A stretch of 64,000 bases of DNA from Vibrio mediterranei (GTDB lineage: Bacteria > Pseudomonadota > Gammaproteobacteria > Enterobacterales > Vibrionaceae): assembly GCF_900088415.1 (NCBI RefSeq), contig NZ_FLLQ01000001.1, forward strand, positions 124,001 to 188,000. The letters are read 5' to 3'. Below, piece by piece: positions 51,698 through 61,093 of the stretch. A program made the position numbers and the translations under genes. The first letter of the stretch is position 1. The number at the start of each line of letters is the position of its first letter. The notes below the pieces were generated by a model that was not told the DNA's origin, searched no databases, and was given only the letters and a program-made list of their open reading frames with translations.

Positions 51698-52540
51698 CTA
51701 TGTAGCTTGCTGAACCACTTTGTTTGCTGCTCTTAACCCCATCTGATATCCCGCTTCAAGCTTGTCTTTATTTGTTGTTAGCCGTCCCACAGAAAAACTA
51801 TCTTCTGGAGTAATAACGTGAATAGTGCAGTCGGGTGGAGGGTTGTTGATAAACGCCATCGTTTGGTTATATTGATCCGCGCGGTTGATCATAGCTTCTG
51901 CCAGTAGAGGAGTGTTTTTCATAAATTGACGCAGTAGCCAAGGTGCTTTAGGTGGGCGTTTGACATAACCTTGCTTTTGCGACAGAACCACCGTGATGAC
52001 CTTAGCGCCTCTTTTGTACGCCTCAATCACGGGAATTGAATCACCAACTCCTCCATCAATCATCTTTCTTCCATCGATATCTATAGGCGTTCGGTAGGCG
52101 ACAGGCACTGAGCATGATGCCTTTAGAATCATTTCTAAATTACTTTGTGATCCTAATGTGTATACAGGAGCTCCTGTGTTAATGTCGGTTGTAACAATAT
52201 GGAAAGGAATAGGCTGTTCGTTAAATGCTTGCATATCATAAGGATAATGTATCGCAATATGATCCCAGAGCCAGTCGAGATCTAGCCAGTGACCACCCTT
52301 AGCAAAGTTATGGAAGCTGATAAATTCTGGACGACACGAGTAGTCAGCAATGATGGTGTAGGTTCGTCCTCGTTGTTTGGACAGCCACGAAGCGATATTA
52401 GTCGCTCCAGCAGAAACTCCAATACAAAAATCAAAAGGATTATAGTTGTGGTCGATAAAGCCATCTAAAACACCAGCGGCAAAGATGCCTCGCATAGCGC
52501 CGCCTTCGACGACTAAAGCATGTTTCGTTTTCTGTAACAT
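51698..52540 (-). CDS. Patatin-like phospholipase
   Basis: Lipid acyl hydrolase with a Ser-Asp dyad: GVSAG with Ser43 and IDGGVGDSIPV with Asp162, plus the oxyanion loop GGAMRGIFAAG. 280 residues, no signal peptide, so cytoplasmic; resembles the YjjU group. A FadR-like site lies 85-101 bases upstream of the start. ATG 52540 has AAAGGAA upstream. Physiological lipid unknown; fatty-acid-regulated phospholipid turnover is the inference. Confidence 0.88.
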   Translation of the reverse strand: MLQKTKHALVVEGGAMRGIFAAGVLDGFIDHNYNPFDFCIGVSAGATNIASWLSKQRGRTYTIIADYSCRPEFISFHNFAKGGHWLDLDWLWDHIAIHYPYDMQAFNEQPIPFHIVTTDINTGAPVYTLGSQSNLEMILKASCSVPVAYRTPIDIDGRKMIDGGVGDSIPVIEAYKRGAKVITVVLSQKQGYVKRPPKAPWLLRQFMKNTPLLAEAMINRADQYNQTMAFINNPPPDCTIHVITPEDSFSVGRLTTNKDKLEAGYQMGLRAANKVVQQAT

Positions 52541-52624
52541 GAAAAATTGATTCCTTTAGAGTTTTACAGGCGTTTCCATTTGACCCGTTGACCTTGCTAT
52601 TACGGCATTAAACACTGAATGTAC

Positions 52625-52641
52625 GAGTGGTCTGATGTGTA
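52625..52641 (-). promoter_or_regulatory. FadR-like site upstream of patatin gene
   Basis: GAGTGGTCTGATGTGTA contains the FadR core TGGTC-NGAY-NTGT; only the 5' flank deviates. It sits upstream of the patatin gene (minus) and 172 bases before the cysteine synthase gene (plus). A second such site is in front of fadL. Confidence 0.5.
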
Positions 52642-52812
52642 ATTGGTTTAAGATAAAATACCAAACTCCGTTGAGCTTCTCTATACGAAAGCGCTTTATA
52701 AATACCATCTTCCTTTGCGCTTATCTTGACTAAGCAATCCACCTAACTACGCTTATGATAATTAACAATGAAGATACATGCTAAATAAATCAGATAGATA
52801 AGTGGAGCCATT

Positions 52813-53865
52813 ATGTCAATTGCCTCTATTGCAAACAATGTCAGTGAACTCATCGGTGACACCGATCTGGTCAGAATTAATAGCCTTTCAGAGATATCAG
52901 GTTGTAACATTCTTCTCAAGTGCGAACAACAGAACCCTGGTGGTTCAATAAAAGATAGAGCCGCGCTTCAGTTGGTGACCGATGCCATTGACGCGGGAAA
53001 ACTAAAACCCGGTATGACTATAGTAGAAGGGACCGCAGGAAATACCGGCATCGGGCTCGCACTAGTGGCTAAGGCACTTGGTTACAAGATGTTGGTCGTG
53101 ATGCCAAAAGGGCAGGCGAAAGAAAAAGAACGAATGATTTCCCTCTATGGCGCAGAACTGTTGCTAGTCGACCCTTGCCCATTTGCAAACCCTGAACACT
53201 TTTACCACACTGCCAAGAGGATAGGTGAGGAGCATGAAGATTACTGGTGGGCTGATCAGTTTGAGAACCTAAGCAATTACCGAGCGCACTATTTAAACAC
53301 GGGCCCCGAAATCTGGCGACAAACCGAAGGCAATATAGACGCATTAGTGTCTGTAGTAGGGACAGGTGGTACAATTGCCGGAAACTCTCACTACCTCTCG
53401 CAGCAACAGCCAAATCTGAAAACGTGGCTGGTCGACCCTGATGGCTCAGGTATTCATTCTTTTCTGCAAAACGGAGAATACCAATCTACAGGGAGTTCAT
53501 TTACCGAAGGGATAGGCATTATGAGAACGGTAGATAACTTCAGGCAGGCGAAAATCAACCACGCAATCACTTTGCCTGATCAGGATTTAGTAGCTATCTC
53601 TCGTTTGGTAGCGGAACATGACGGTATTGTTCTTGGCAGCAGTTCTTCACTGAACGTTGCGGGAGCGCTGTACACTGCTGCGAGAATGGGCAAAGGAAAA
53701 ACAATTGTTACTTTTAGCTGTGACTTGGCGGATCGTTCCTACTCAAAGTTGTACAACGAGGATTTTCTAAAAGAGAGAGGGATAAGTCTCAAGACTGAAA
53801 CTCTTGAGGAGATATGGGCACGTTACCAAGCTGATGATGATAGCAGAGTTGTTGATGTCTCTTGA
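52813..53865 (+). CDS. PLP-dependent cysteine synthase family enzyme
   Basis: Beta-replacement enzyme of the CysK/CysM/cystathionine beta-synthase family. Of 350 residues, NPGGSIKDRAA holds Schiff-base Lys47, GTAGNTGIGLA binds the carboxylate and VVGTGGTIAGN the phosphate; WADQFENLSNYRAHY is typical of the longer (about 345-350) cysteine synthase branch. Whether it is O-acetylserine- or O-phosphoserine/cystathionine-directed is not decidable. Single gene, GGAG before ATG 52813. Confidence 0.88.
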   Translation: MSIASIANNVSELIGDTDLVRINSLSEISGCNILLKCEQQNPGGSIKDRAALQLVTDAIDAGKLKPGMTIVEGTAGNTGIGLALVAKALGYKMLVVMPKGQAKEKERMISLYGAELLLVDPCPFANPEHFYHTAKRIGEEHEDYWWADQFENLSNYRAHYLNTGPEIWRQTEGNIDALVSVVGTGGTIAGNSHYLSQQQPNLKTWLVDPDGSGIHSFLQNGEYQSTGSSFTEGIGIMRTVDNFRQAKINHAITLPDQDLVAISRLVAEHDGIVLGSSSSLNVAGALYTAARMGKGKTIVTFSCDLADRSYSKLYNEDFLKERGISLKTETLEEIWARYQADDDSRVVDVS

Positions 53866-53880
53866 TGTATTAAAATGAAA

Positions 53881-53903
53881 AAAGCGAGTCTACGACTCGC
53901 TTT
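53881..53903. terminator. Bidirectional terminator, cysteine synthase / volA
   Basis: AAAGCGAGTC pairs with GACTCGCTTT around TAC, between the convergent genes. Confidence 0.85.
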
Positions 53904-53921
53904 ATATCTCTTAATTAACTT

Positions 53922-56315
53922 CTATTCTAACACTGAGTTAGCGTCAGAAATTGCACTACTTCCGGTGGCTAAAAAGCTAACAACTTCCGATTGCATCTCT
54001 GCGTGATACGCTAAATCACTCAGGTTATCGGTGTCTTGGACCGAAATGAAGGTAGAGTGTTTACCAATATCACGAAAACGTACAAATGGAGAAGTACTAC
54101 TACCACTCCCTTTCGCACTATCGAACACTTCTAAGCTAAATTTTGTAGCAAGAGGTTCAGTACCAGCCATTGGTGATGACGTGACATATTTGGCACTGAG
54201 AACGTTATTAGGCACTGTGCCATCATCCTTCACTTGCGCCATATAAACAGGTGTTCCTTCTGCAATCAACGTGTCTGCGTTGGTATAAGGGTCAGCGGTA
54301 TCTACTACGGTTTGAGTTGCGTAGATAAACTGTAAGTTTTCTGCCAGTAGAGCAGGTAAGTTACTGCTTGATGTACTCTCAAAGTCTGTTAAACATTGCG
54401 CTTCTGATATTCCGCTACAATTAGCACTCGCATAAGAACCGTAACCGGTACTACCTTGAAGTGCAATATTGTGTGTGATGTACGGGCCGTAGAATCCAGA
54501 GCCAAAGAGTAAATTCGCAATTTGGCCTCCTGAGTTGACGAAAGCTGCTCTGGAAAAACCAAACATAGAATCGGCAGTGTTACCCATTTTGGCGTTAGCT
54601 TGCGCTACGGCTGGGACTCCCAAAACACCACCTAATGAGTGTCCTAAGAAACTAGGTTGTGTTGTAGTGGTGTTTGGCAAAGTAGCTAAGGGAGTTGATG
54701 CCAATGCACCAGCTGCTTGATTTGCTGAGATAGCATATCGTAATGTCATCAAGTCCAACATGGACTGACGAATATTATCTCTGGCGACTGGTAAGACACT
54801 CAGATTCATATACGCCAACACACTTACGTTGGCTGAACGTTGGGCATCAAGACTACGCTCACCATGTATGGGAGCATCAATGGCAATTAACGCTAAACCT
54901 GCATCAGTAAAGTTCTTGGCAAAAGCATAAGCGTTCTCTTTAGCCGAAGTAATACCGTGTTGGTAAATCACTAAACCAGAAATACTACCTGATGTCGGAG
55001 TGAACAGTAAAAAATTGACGTCCGGTAACGACTTTACAGCTGGGACTGGTGCGTAACGAGTGATAATACGCTCTTCGTCATACCGTGAACCATCCAACTT
55101 AGTAAAAGTAGTGCCCATTAGTTTGGGTAGTTGCGATGCTGGATCGGATTCAAAAGCACTAGGATCAATCCCCTTGGCAACTAACTGTGCCACAAAGTTA
55201 GCCTTTTCATCGTCGTCACTAATGATACTGTTAATAACGGCTAAACTGGGTGAGCCTGATTCAAACGGTTGAGTGTTCCAATTCGCACCAGTTTCTAAGT
55301 AGTACGGAAGTTTGACAGAGCCCTTTGTGACGCTAACAGTGCCCGCGTTAGCATAAACACCAATGAGCTTGTTGCGTGCATCCTCGGTATTGATGTAACT
55401 GATAAAATTGCTATCACTGGCGAGAGCTTGTGCATAGTCTTCAGGCACTCCAAACGTCATTTGACCCAAGCTATCAATTGCTACATTGTTGGGGTTCGCC
55501 ACTCCTTTCCAAATATCACTTGGCGAGTACTCAGGCAGCAGAGTCGCTGCGATCATAGACTTAGTCGCAAACAAAGTTTGTCCAACAGATTGAGTAGAAA
55601 ACCAAGTGGAATAGACAATATTCGTGGTATTTACTGCATTAGAAGTACCGGCAGCTATGAGCTGTTCAGTCCCTTGAACCACTTTTTGTGCACTTGCCAA
55701 TGTGCCTTCGGTGTAGGTTTTTGCACTTGATTTCAGCGCTGCATAGCCTTGAGATGTACCGACCTCTTCACCATTAATATCAAGAAGCTTATCGTTTACT
55801 GCAATGATATATTCACTCGATGGTTCTAGGGCTTTGAGTAAAGCAATGACGAGGCTATTACCTGAAGTGCTTAGAACGTAGTCTGTACCATAAGTTAGTA
55901 CGCTTTCCGGCGCTGGCGATGCGGATGTCAAACCTTCAGTTAGCTTGATGATAGTTACAGAGGAAGGATCTGGTGATAGCGTTAGTGGGGCACCAAATTT
56001 AACAGAAATAGGCGAAGTAGTAGACCAGCCATCCATCTGGCCCATTGCTGCTATTGGGTTTGATAGTGAATCATCTCCGCCTGTTGGTAATTCTAATGTT
56101 CCATCAGTCTGGTTCATTAACGCAAATGTAGGAAACGGTACGTCTGCATTGCTGCCTTGTAATGTAAAAGCTAGTTTGGTTGGTTGTGCAAGGGACTGTT
56201 GAATATAAGGTTCATAGTTTGGTGTCGTTGGAGTACCAACGAGTTCACCTTCATCTCCGCAAGCAGAGATGAGTAATGAAGCTGAAATGGTTAGCGCTAG
56301 TGGTAGCTTTTTCAT
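53922..56315 (-). CDS. volA: VolA-type surface lysophospholipase (Pla-1/cef lipase family)
   Basis: A 797-residue lipoprotein: the lipobox LLISAC gives lipidated Cys19. The C-terminal half is an alpha/beta-hydrolase with the serine motif GHSLGG, Ser560, and a HG-containing stretch (VIYQHGITSAKENAYAFAK) before it; the N-terminal half is beta-rich. In V. cholerae VolA sits on the outside of the outer membrane, cleaves host lysophosphatidylcholine and hands fatty acid to FadL. Here it lies 16 bases downstream of fadL in the same orientation, the same pair. GGGAG precedes ATG 56315. Shared function is inferred from this linkage. Confidence 0.9.
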   Translation of the reverse strand: MKKLPLALTISASLLISACGDEGELVGTPTTPNYEPYIQQSLAQPTKLAFTLQGSNADVPFPTFALMNQTDGTLELPTGGDDSLSNPIAAMGQMDGWSTTSPISVKFGAPLTLSPDPSSVTIIKLTEGLTSASPAPESVLTYGTDYVLSTSGNSLVIALLKALEPSSEYIIAVNDKLLDINGEEVGTSQGYAALKSSAKTYTEGTLASAQKVVQGTEQLIAAGTSNAVNTTNIVYSTWFSTQSVGQTLFATKSMIAATLLPEYSPSDIWKGVANPNNVAIDSLGQMTFGVPEDYAQALASDSNFISYINTEDARNKLIGVYANAGTVSVTKGSVKLPYYLETGANWNTQPFESGSPSLAVINSIISDDDEKANFVAQLVAKGIDPSAFESDPASQLPKLMGTTFTKLDGSRYDEERIITRYAPVPAVKSLPDVNFLLFTPTSGSISGLVIYQHGITSAKENAYAFAKNFTDAGLALIAIDAPIHGERSLDAQRSANVSVLAYMNLSVLPVARDNIRQSMLDLMTLRYAISANQAAGALASTPLATLPNTTTTQPSFLGHSLGGVLGVPAVAQANAKMGNTADSMFGFSRAAFVNSGGQIANLLFGSGFYGPYITHNIALQGSTGYGSYASANCSGISEAQCLTDFESTSSSNLPALLAENLQFIYATQTVVDTADPYTNADTLIAEGTPVYMAQVKDDGTVPNNVLSAKYVTSSPMAGTEPLATKFSLEVFDSAKGSGSSTSPFVRFRDIGKHSTFISVQDTDNLSDLAYHAEMQSEVVSFLATGSSAISDANSVLE

Positions 56316-56331
56316 CGTTATTCTCCCGGAA

Positions 56332-57579
56332 TTAATCGAACTGATAGTTAAACTGAATCGCGCTTATATAAGCGGCGGATTTACCAGTGAATACGAGTTC
56401 TTCATCTAACTTATTCTTTTCAGTAAATGACCCTGATTTAGCATCGATGTAGGTAAAACCTGCATCCAATGTCATCTTGTCATTGATACGATAAGTCAAA
56501 CCAGCTGAGTACCAGTAACGGTCTGAGTCCGGAATGCTCAACGTCGCTTTTCCGGCTTGTTCGTCGTAAGCAAAACCAGCGCGTAAAGTCCAATCTGAAT
56601 TTAAGAAGTGAGTAAACCCTAGTGAATAACGGTTACTGTCTTTGTAGTCTTCCTCTTTATAGAAACATACTCCTGGAGGAGTGCCCCCAGTACATGTTGA
56701 TGATGTGGCTTTAAGTTCTGTAAAGTCACTCCATTCAGTGCGTTGAATGCCATAATGTACTGCCCAGCGGCTAGCAAACTTATGATAACCGGAGATTTCC
56801 CAAATGGCAGGAAGTGTGACATCTAAGTCGGCTTTGGTATCCGCTGGAGTAGAGATCCCCGTGTCATAGCTGGAGAAATCACCATCCTTAAACGCAAGGT
56901 CAATCGCACTTCGATAAGAAAAACCAAAACGGTTGTTTTCATTAACTTCGTACAGAGCACCAAGGTTCCAACCAAATGCATAAGTGGTGCCTTCCATAGA
57001 GATAAGTTTGTCACTTGGAGCACCACCAAAGACCGCATCCGCTAAGATTCCCTTGTGGCGATTCAACTTAGCGTGGGCGTAGACGGCATTTACTCCAGCT
57101 CCAATTGAGAACGAATCGTTGATACGATAGGCGACATTAGGATTCAATGAAACTGAGACTAAAGATGTGTCGCCAGCAAGGTCGCCTGAATAACTCGCGT
57201 CTGGATAGTCTGTTGCCACCCCGTAGGTACTAAACAGTCCGATTCCCCATGCCCACTGGTCATTAATTGGAGAAATATAGTAAGCACCGGGAACGACTTG
57301 CATCGGTGCGACGTCTTTCATTTCTTGATTGTTAGTCGTATCGGTGATGTTAATGTCAGGGTCGACGACCGAAATAGCGCCAGAAAACTGTGCTGTACTA
57401 AACAAGGTCATGGCTGCGGGGTTACGCGCAAGTACCGACGCATTATCAGCAACTGCACCTTCTCCAGAAAACGCTCGGCCTAAGCCTGACGCAGAGTGTT
57501 CGTTTACCTGAAATCCTGCGGCTAAGACAGCAGGGGTTATTCCCCAGACAAGAGGGATTAGGAGAGCTTTTTGTTTCAT
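56332..57579 (-). CDS. fadL: FadL-type outer-membrane fatty acid transporter
   Basis: Beta-barrel for long-chain fatty acid uptake. 415 residues with signal peptide ending VLAAG before FQVNEHSASGLGRAFSG, the conserved FadL hatch start, then NASVLARNPAAMTLF, and a C-terminal aromatic barrel strand (ISAIQFNYQFD). ATG 57579 has AAAGGA upstream; the longer frame from 57615 overlaps the promoter region. Cotranscribed with volA; FadR-like site upstream. Confidence 0.94.
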   Translation of the reverse strand: MKQKALLIPLVWGITPAVLAAGFQVNEHSASGLGRAFSGEGAVADNASVLARNPAAMTLFSTAQFSGAISVVDPDINITDTTNNQEMKDVAPMQVVPGAYYISPINDQWAWGIGLFSTYGVATDYPDASYSGDLAGDTSLVSVSLNPNVAYRINDSFSIGAGVNAVYAHAKLNRHKGILADAVFGGAPSDKLISMEGTTYAFGWNLGALYEVNENNRFGFSYRSAIDLAFKDGDFSSYDTGISTPADTKADLDVTLPAIWEISGYHKFASRWAVHYGIQRTEWSDFTELKATSSTCTGGTPPGVCFYKEEDYKDSNRYSLGFTHFLNSDWTLRAGFAYDEQAGKATLSIPDSDRYWYSAGLTYRINDKMTLDAGFTYIDAKSGSFTEKNKLDEELVFTGKSAAYISAIQFNYQFD

Positions 57580-57639
57580 ATCTTTGTGTCCTTTCGGAAA
57601 AGCTAGAAATTCCATTTTTATAGTTGTATCGGTATATAA

Positions 57640-57656
57640 GTCTCATCAGACCAGTT
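57640..57656 (-). promoter_or_regulatory. FadR-like operator upstream of fadL
   Basis: On the minus strand AACTGGTCTGATGAGAC matches the FadR consensus (ANCTGGTCNGAYNNGTT) in its 5' half at most positions. It lies 61 bases upstream of fadL, where FadR represses the gene in enterobacteria. Confidence 0.6.
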
Positions 57657-58028
57657 GTTAACTATATGTAAAGCGCGTGTTAAATCAAGAGAAATTTGAT
57701 TAACTTGTGTACAAGGTTGGGTCGTCGTAGTGCGGCAAGGTTCTTAGCGAGAGGAAAGAGGGTAGTTGGGAAGCCGTAGCAACTTAATGTTGAGGATCTC
57801 AGCGGTAAAGACAACCATGATACTGATTGTTCCTTAGGTTTTCGTTTATTGTAGATCCAAAGGTGTAGACAATTAACATTCATGATTCCAATTTATCATC
57901 TAAATAAAATATGCCCACGATCTCACCTTTGAAATAAATGTCAGAACAATGTTAGCGTTTGCTTGTTTCTATCTATGTCCAAAGATATGATTGAAACTAA
58001 GTAAACTAACAATAAAACGTCAAATATT
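57657..58028. other. Intergenic region between fadL and the coiled-coil gene
   Basis: With the fadL leader this is about 450 bases without a supported gene. It is AT-rich toward the right. I see no hairpin, promoter pair or frame with a binding site worth listing. Confidence 0.55.
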
Positions 58029-58976
58029 ATGAAGAACATAACAAAGCCAGTATTACTTCTCTCTGTTTTGCTCCCTTCTGTTTCATTTGCTCAACTGCAA
58101 CTGTCACCAGAGGAGTTGGCTAAAAAGAAAGAGATCTATGAGAAATTCGATACCCAAAGTGTCAATATAACACTCAAACAGTTTTATGATGAAATTGATA
58201 TACTGCGATATAATAATGATGCAGTAATTAATGAAATAGGTAACAAACAAGAAGATATAGAATCGACATATAATTCTTTAGTTAATCTTACAAGTGAAAA
58301 AAAAGAAATTAACGAGTATCTCATTAATCGACTGCAAAATAACATTGCTATTTATAATGAAAGTGTTGCTAAGTTAAATAGCGATACGAATAAAGAAGCT
58401 CAACTTGTTAAGAAGATAAAAAATAATGAAGACGAAAAGCAAGCGATAGAAAAGAGCAAAGAGCTAGAGCTTACTAAACTGAAAAAAGATATTGAGACAA
58501 GGCTCAAGCAAGATGCTGATAAGGAGAAAAAAGTCTTCTTTGATGGAAAGGTTGTTTGCTCAAGTTCAATGACTCTAAGTGATTGTTTTAATAAAAATAA
58601 AGCAAACATTGTTAGCCAGGCTATGAAGTCAGCGGTTGGTGAGTATAGGGTTCATGCAACGAAGGTTGAAGATGCTAACTTAAACATTAATGGTACGTTG
58701 TCTTATAGCATCGCAATCACGTATACACAACCTTTTTCTTTACTTACTATAAAAGAGATAAATAAAGAGCTTGGAATAAGTACTAAGGATATTAAATTAT
58801 CTTCAAATAAAGAGGCCACCTACTACATTAATGGTAAAAAAGTGGGTGAAGGTAAAGAAGTCTTATTTAGAAATTCATATAATTCAAAAGTCATTGTAAA
58901 GGCTGTTTATGATAAGAAGTCACAGTCTTCAATCGAGGAGCTAGGTCCGGAAAATGACTTATATTATCCGTTTTAA
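58029..58976 (+). CDS. Secreted coiled-coil protein of unknown function
   Basis: A 315-residue precursor with signal peptide MKNITKPVLLLSVLLPSVSFA. Residues about 35-165 are a long lysine/glutamate-rich coiled coil. A cysteine pair (Cys in VVCSSSM and LSDCFNK) and a C-terminal beta-rich end (ATYYINGKKVGEGKEVLFRN, resembling a PEGA domain) follow. The gene is strikingly AT-rich with Lys/Asn codon bias unlike its neighbours, which suggests recent transfer. No binding site is clear; ATG 58029 is the only good start. Function unknown; PEGA-type domains often anchor envelope complexes. Confidence 0.7.
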   Translation: MKNITKPVLLLSVLLPSVSFAQLQLSPEELAKKKEIYEKFDTQSVNITLKQFYDEIDILRYNNDAVINEIGNKQEDIESTYNSLVNLTSEKKEINEYLINRLQNNIAIYNESVAKLNSDTNKEAQLVKKIKNNEDEKQAIEKSKELELTKLKKDIETRLKQDADKEKKVFFDGKVVCSSSMTLSDCFNKNKANIVSQAMKSAVGEYRVHATKVEDANLNINGTLSYSIAITYTQPFSLLTIKEINKELGISTKDIKLSSNKEATYYINGKKVGEGKEVLFRNSYNSKVIVKAVYDKKSQSSIEELGPENDLYYPF

Positions 58977-59197
58977 TCTTGGTTGATACAGTTTTATTGT
59001 TTTAGTTAGTTATACTAAATAACTTTTATAGAGCTATTGATTATAACGAGTGTAGTTGAGCGCATATGTGCTCAACTACTGCATTTTATAAACTGAAACA
59101 TAAAAGTATGGCACCTGATTCATAGCTGTCAAAAAAATGTCAGCGACAAAAAAATAACGCTTTGTGCTTATTTTTAATACCATGTTAAAGGCTCAAG

Positions 59198-59689
59198 ATG
59201 AAACACTTTACCGACTCAGTGAGGAAATCTCTGAAAAGAGAAGATTGGTATGCTGCCTTATTAACTGCTCTCACTTTACCCGATATATGTGGCAGGTTAG
59301 AAAACCCTCAGAAGCAACCTAGGGCGAGATATCAAAAGTGGTATCAAATATGGGTTTCTTCGCAGTTAACGGAAAAAACTAATAAACAAGCACGTACAAT
59401 CTTGCAACTCCGCGGAGAGGAGTTGTATGCGCTCAGATGTGCTTTCTTTCATGAGACAGGTAGTAGCTTAGAGATGAATAAGTCTCTAAAGATGATCAAA
59501 AAATATAGATTTGTTACTCCTGAAGCATATCGAGCGCTGGATGAAAGCAACATCAATGAACAAATGGCGATACCTATCGATACCATTTGCCTTGCTCTGG
59601 CGACAGCAACTGATACTTGGTTTGAAAATGTAAGAGACGACCCAGTCGTCTTAGAGAGATTGGGCGGCATTCTAAAGGTGCATGGTTAA
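59198..59689 (+). CDS. HEPN-like protein of unknown function
   Basis: A 163-residue, all-helical-looking soluble protein. LRGEELYALRCAFFHETGSSLE contains Arg80-x4-His85, the R-x4-H signature seen in HEPN nucleases and related domains, and its surrounding helix pattern (ALRCAFFH) resembles the catalytic helix. No partner antitoxin gene is adjacent. It also could be a non-catalytic HEPN-fold or unrelated helical protein. Start ATG 59198 lacks a strong binding site. It lies in the same AT-rich stretch as the coiled-coil gene. Confidence 0.55.
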   Translation: MKHFTDSVRKSLKREDWYAALLTALTLPDICGRLENPQKQPRARYQKWYQIWVSSQLTEKTNKQARTILQLRGEELYALRCAFFHETGSSLEMNKSLKMIKKYRFVTPEAYRALDESNINEQMAIPIDTICLALATATDTWFENVRDDPVVLERLGGILKVHG

Positions 59690-59736
59690 TCAAACCACCT
59701 CTGCTGAATCGTTTACTTAGAGGTGGCCCAGCTAAA

Positions 59737-60519
59737 TTATTTACAGTTAGGTTTAATCGTATCGTAATTCGGTAACGTAGCCGCTTTTGCTCTTAAGTCT
59801 GAAATACGAGTATCGTGAGACGGGTGAGTGGACAGAAGTTCTGGTGGTTGACTCCCTCCAGATGCTTTTGCCATGTTCTTCCATAACTCAACACTCTGAT
59901 TGGGATCAAATCCGCTTTTCGCCATTAATTCTAACCCAACGATATCCGCTTCCGACTCTTGAGTTCGACCGTAAGGTAATATCACGCCATATTGAACCCC
60001 AACTCCCAAGGCGGCCATCGTTACATCGCGATATTGAGATCCCCCGAGAGCGACATTTGTAATTTGAAGTCCCGTATTGGCTAGTTGTGATTGTGATAAG
60101 CGTTCGTTACTGTGGTCAGCCAAAACGTGAGCCACTTCATGGCCTATGACTGTAGCGAGTTGGTCTGGGGTGACTGCTACATTCAACAGCCCGGTGTAGA
60201 CCCCAATTTTCCCCCCAGGTAGTGCGAAGGCATTAACTTGATCGGAATCGAATACGACCACTTCCCATTCGCTGAACTCAGGCTGGGGTGGCACGTGATC
60301 TGTGATGGTTCTTGCCACACATTGAACATAAGCATTCACTTCTTTATCTGTGCTTACTTTTTGTTCTTTCTTCATCTGCTCGAAAGATTGAGCACCTAAT
60401 TGACTCATTTGCGCGTCTGAGAACAGAATCAGTTGGTTCCGTCCGGTTGGAGACGATGAACATGCTGCAATAACAGAGGTGATCGCTGCTAAGCAGTAAG
60501 CCTTTGTCCAAGTCTTCAT
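59737..60519 (-). CDS. M48-family zinc metalloprotease, lipoprotein
   Basis: Outer-membrane or periplasmic protease related to LoiP/YcaL. The 260-residue precursor has lipobox VIAAC with lipidated Cys20, the zinc motif HEVAH (His127, Glu128, His131) and the third ligand Glu188 in ESEAD. TGLLNVAVTPDQLATVIGHEVAH and RAKAATLPN complete the M48 core. AGGGAG precedes ATG 60519; an earlier start at 60564 is not supported. Single-gene unit; envelope protein quality control is inferred from the family. Confidence 0.9.
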   Translation of the reverse strand: MKTWTKAYCLAAITSVIAACSSSPTGRNQLILFSDAQMSQLGAQSFEQMKKEQKVSTDKEVNAYVQCVARTITDHVPPQPEFSEWEVVVFDSDQVNAFALPGGKIGVYTGLLNVAVTPDQLATVIGHEVAHVLADHSNERLSQSQLANTGLQITNVALGGSQYRDVTMAALGVGVQYGVILPYGRTQESEADIVGLELMAKSGFDPNQSVELWKNMAKASGGSQPPELLSTHPSHDTRISDLRAKAATLPNYDTIKPNCK

Positions 60520-60658
60520 ATCTAAGACTCCCTTAAATGTTATCCGTCCCCTAGGCTGGAACAAGGGGAAACGTGTTACCTACATTTTGATATTTGCCAT
60601 TCGCGTTAACGACAGGCATCATTCTTATAATTAGTTCACCTAAGTATAGGATTTATCG

Positions 60659-61093
60659 ATGAGTATTTGGAAGAAGAATATCTCATTAGAGGCGTTAAAT
60701 CGCACTTCTAAGAACACGTTAATTGAGCACCTACAAATTGAATATACGGCGTTCACCGATGACACGTTAAGCGCGACGATGCCTGTAAGTAGCATCACCC
60801 ATCAACCGTTAGGGATGCTTCACGGCGGCGCATCTGTCGTGTTAGCAGAGACTCTAGGTTCGCTTGCTGCGAATTATTGTGTTGATAATGACCATTACTG
60901 TGTCGGACTAGACATCAACGCTAACCACGTGCGAGCAATGCGTTCTGGCTTCGTAATAGGCACCGCAAGACCGTTACACCTCGGGGTTTCAACTCAAGTT
61001 TGGCAAATCGATATTACCGATGAGAAGCAGAGATTGGTGTGTACCAGCCGTTTAACGATTGCGGTGAAAAAGAACAAAAAGGCTAGCCGATGA
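60659..61093 (+). CDS. menI: Hotdog-fold acyl-CoA thioesterase, MenI/YdiI-like
   Basis: Hydrolyses 1,4-dihydroxy-2-naphthoyl-CoA (menaquinone pathway) or other acyl-CoAs. The 144-residue sequence has GMLHGGASVVLAETLGS with His55 and catalytic Glu64, matching YdiI His54/Glu63. AGGA precedes ATG 60659. Its stop overlaps by 4 bases with the start of the next small gene, so the two are coupled. Confidence 0.88.
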   Translation: MSIWKKNISLEALNRTSKNTLIEHLQIEYTAFTDDTLSATMPVSSITHQPLGMLHGGASVVLAETLGSLAANYCVDNDHYCVGLDINANHVRAMRSGFVIGTARPLHLGVSTQVWQIDITDEKQRLVCTSRLTIAVKKNKKASR

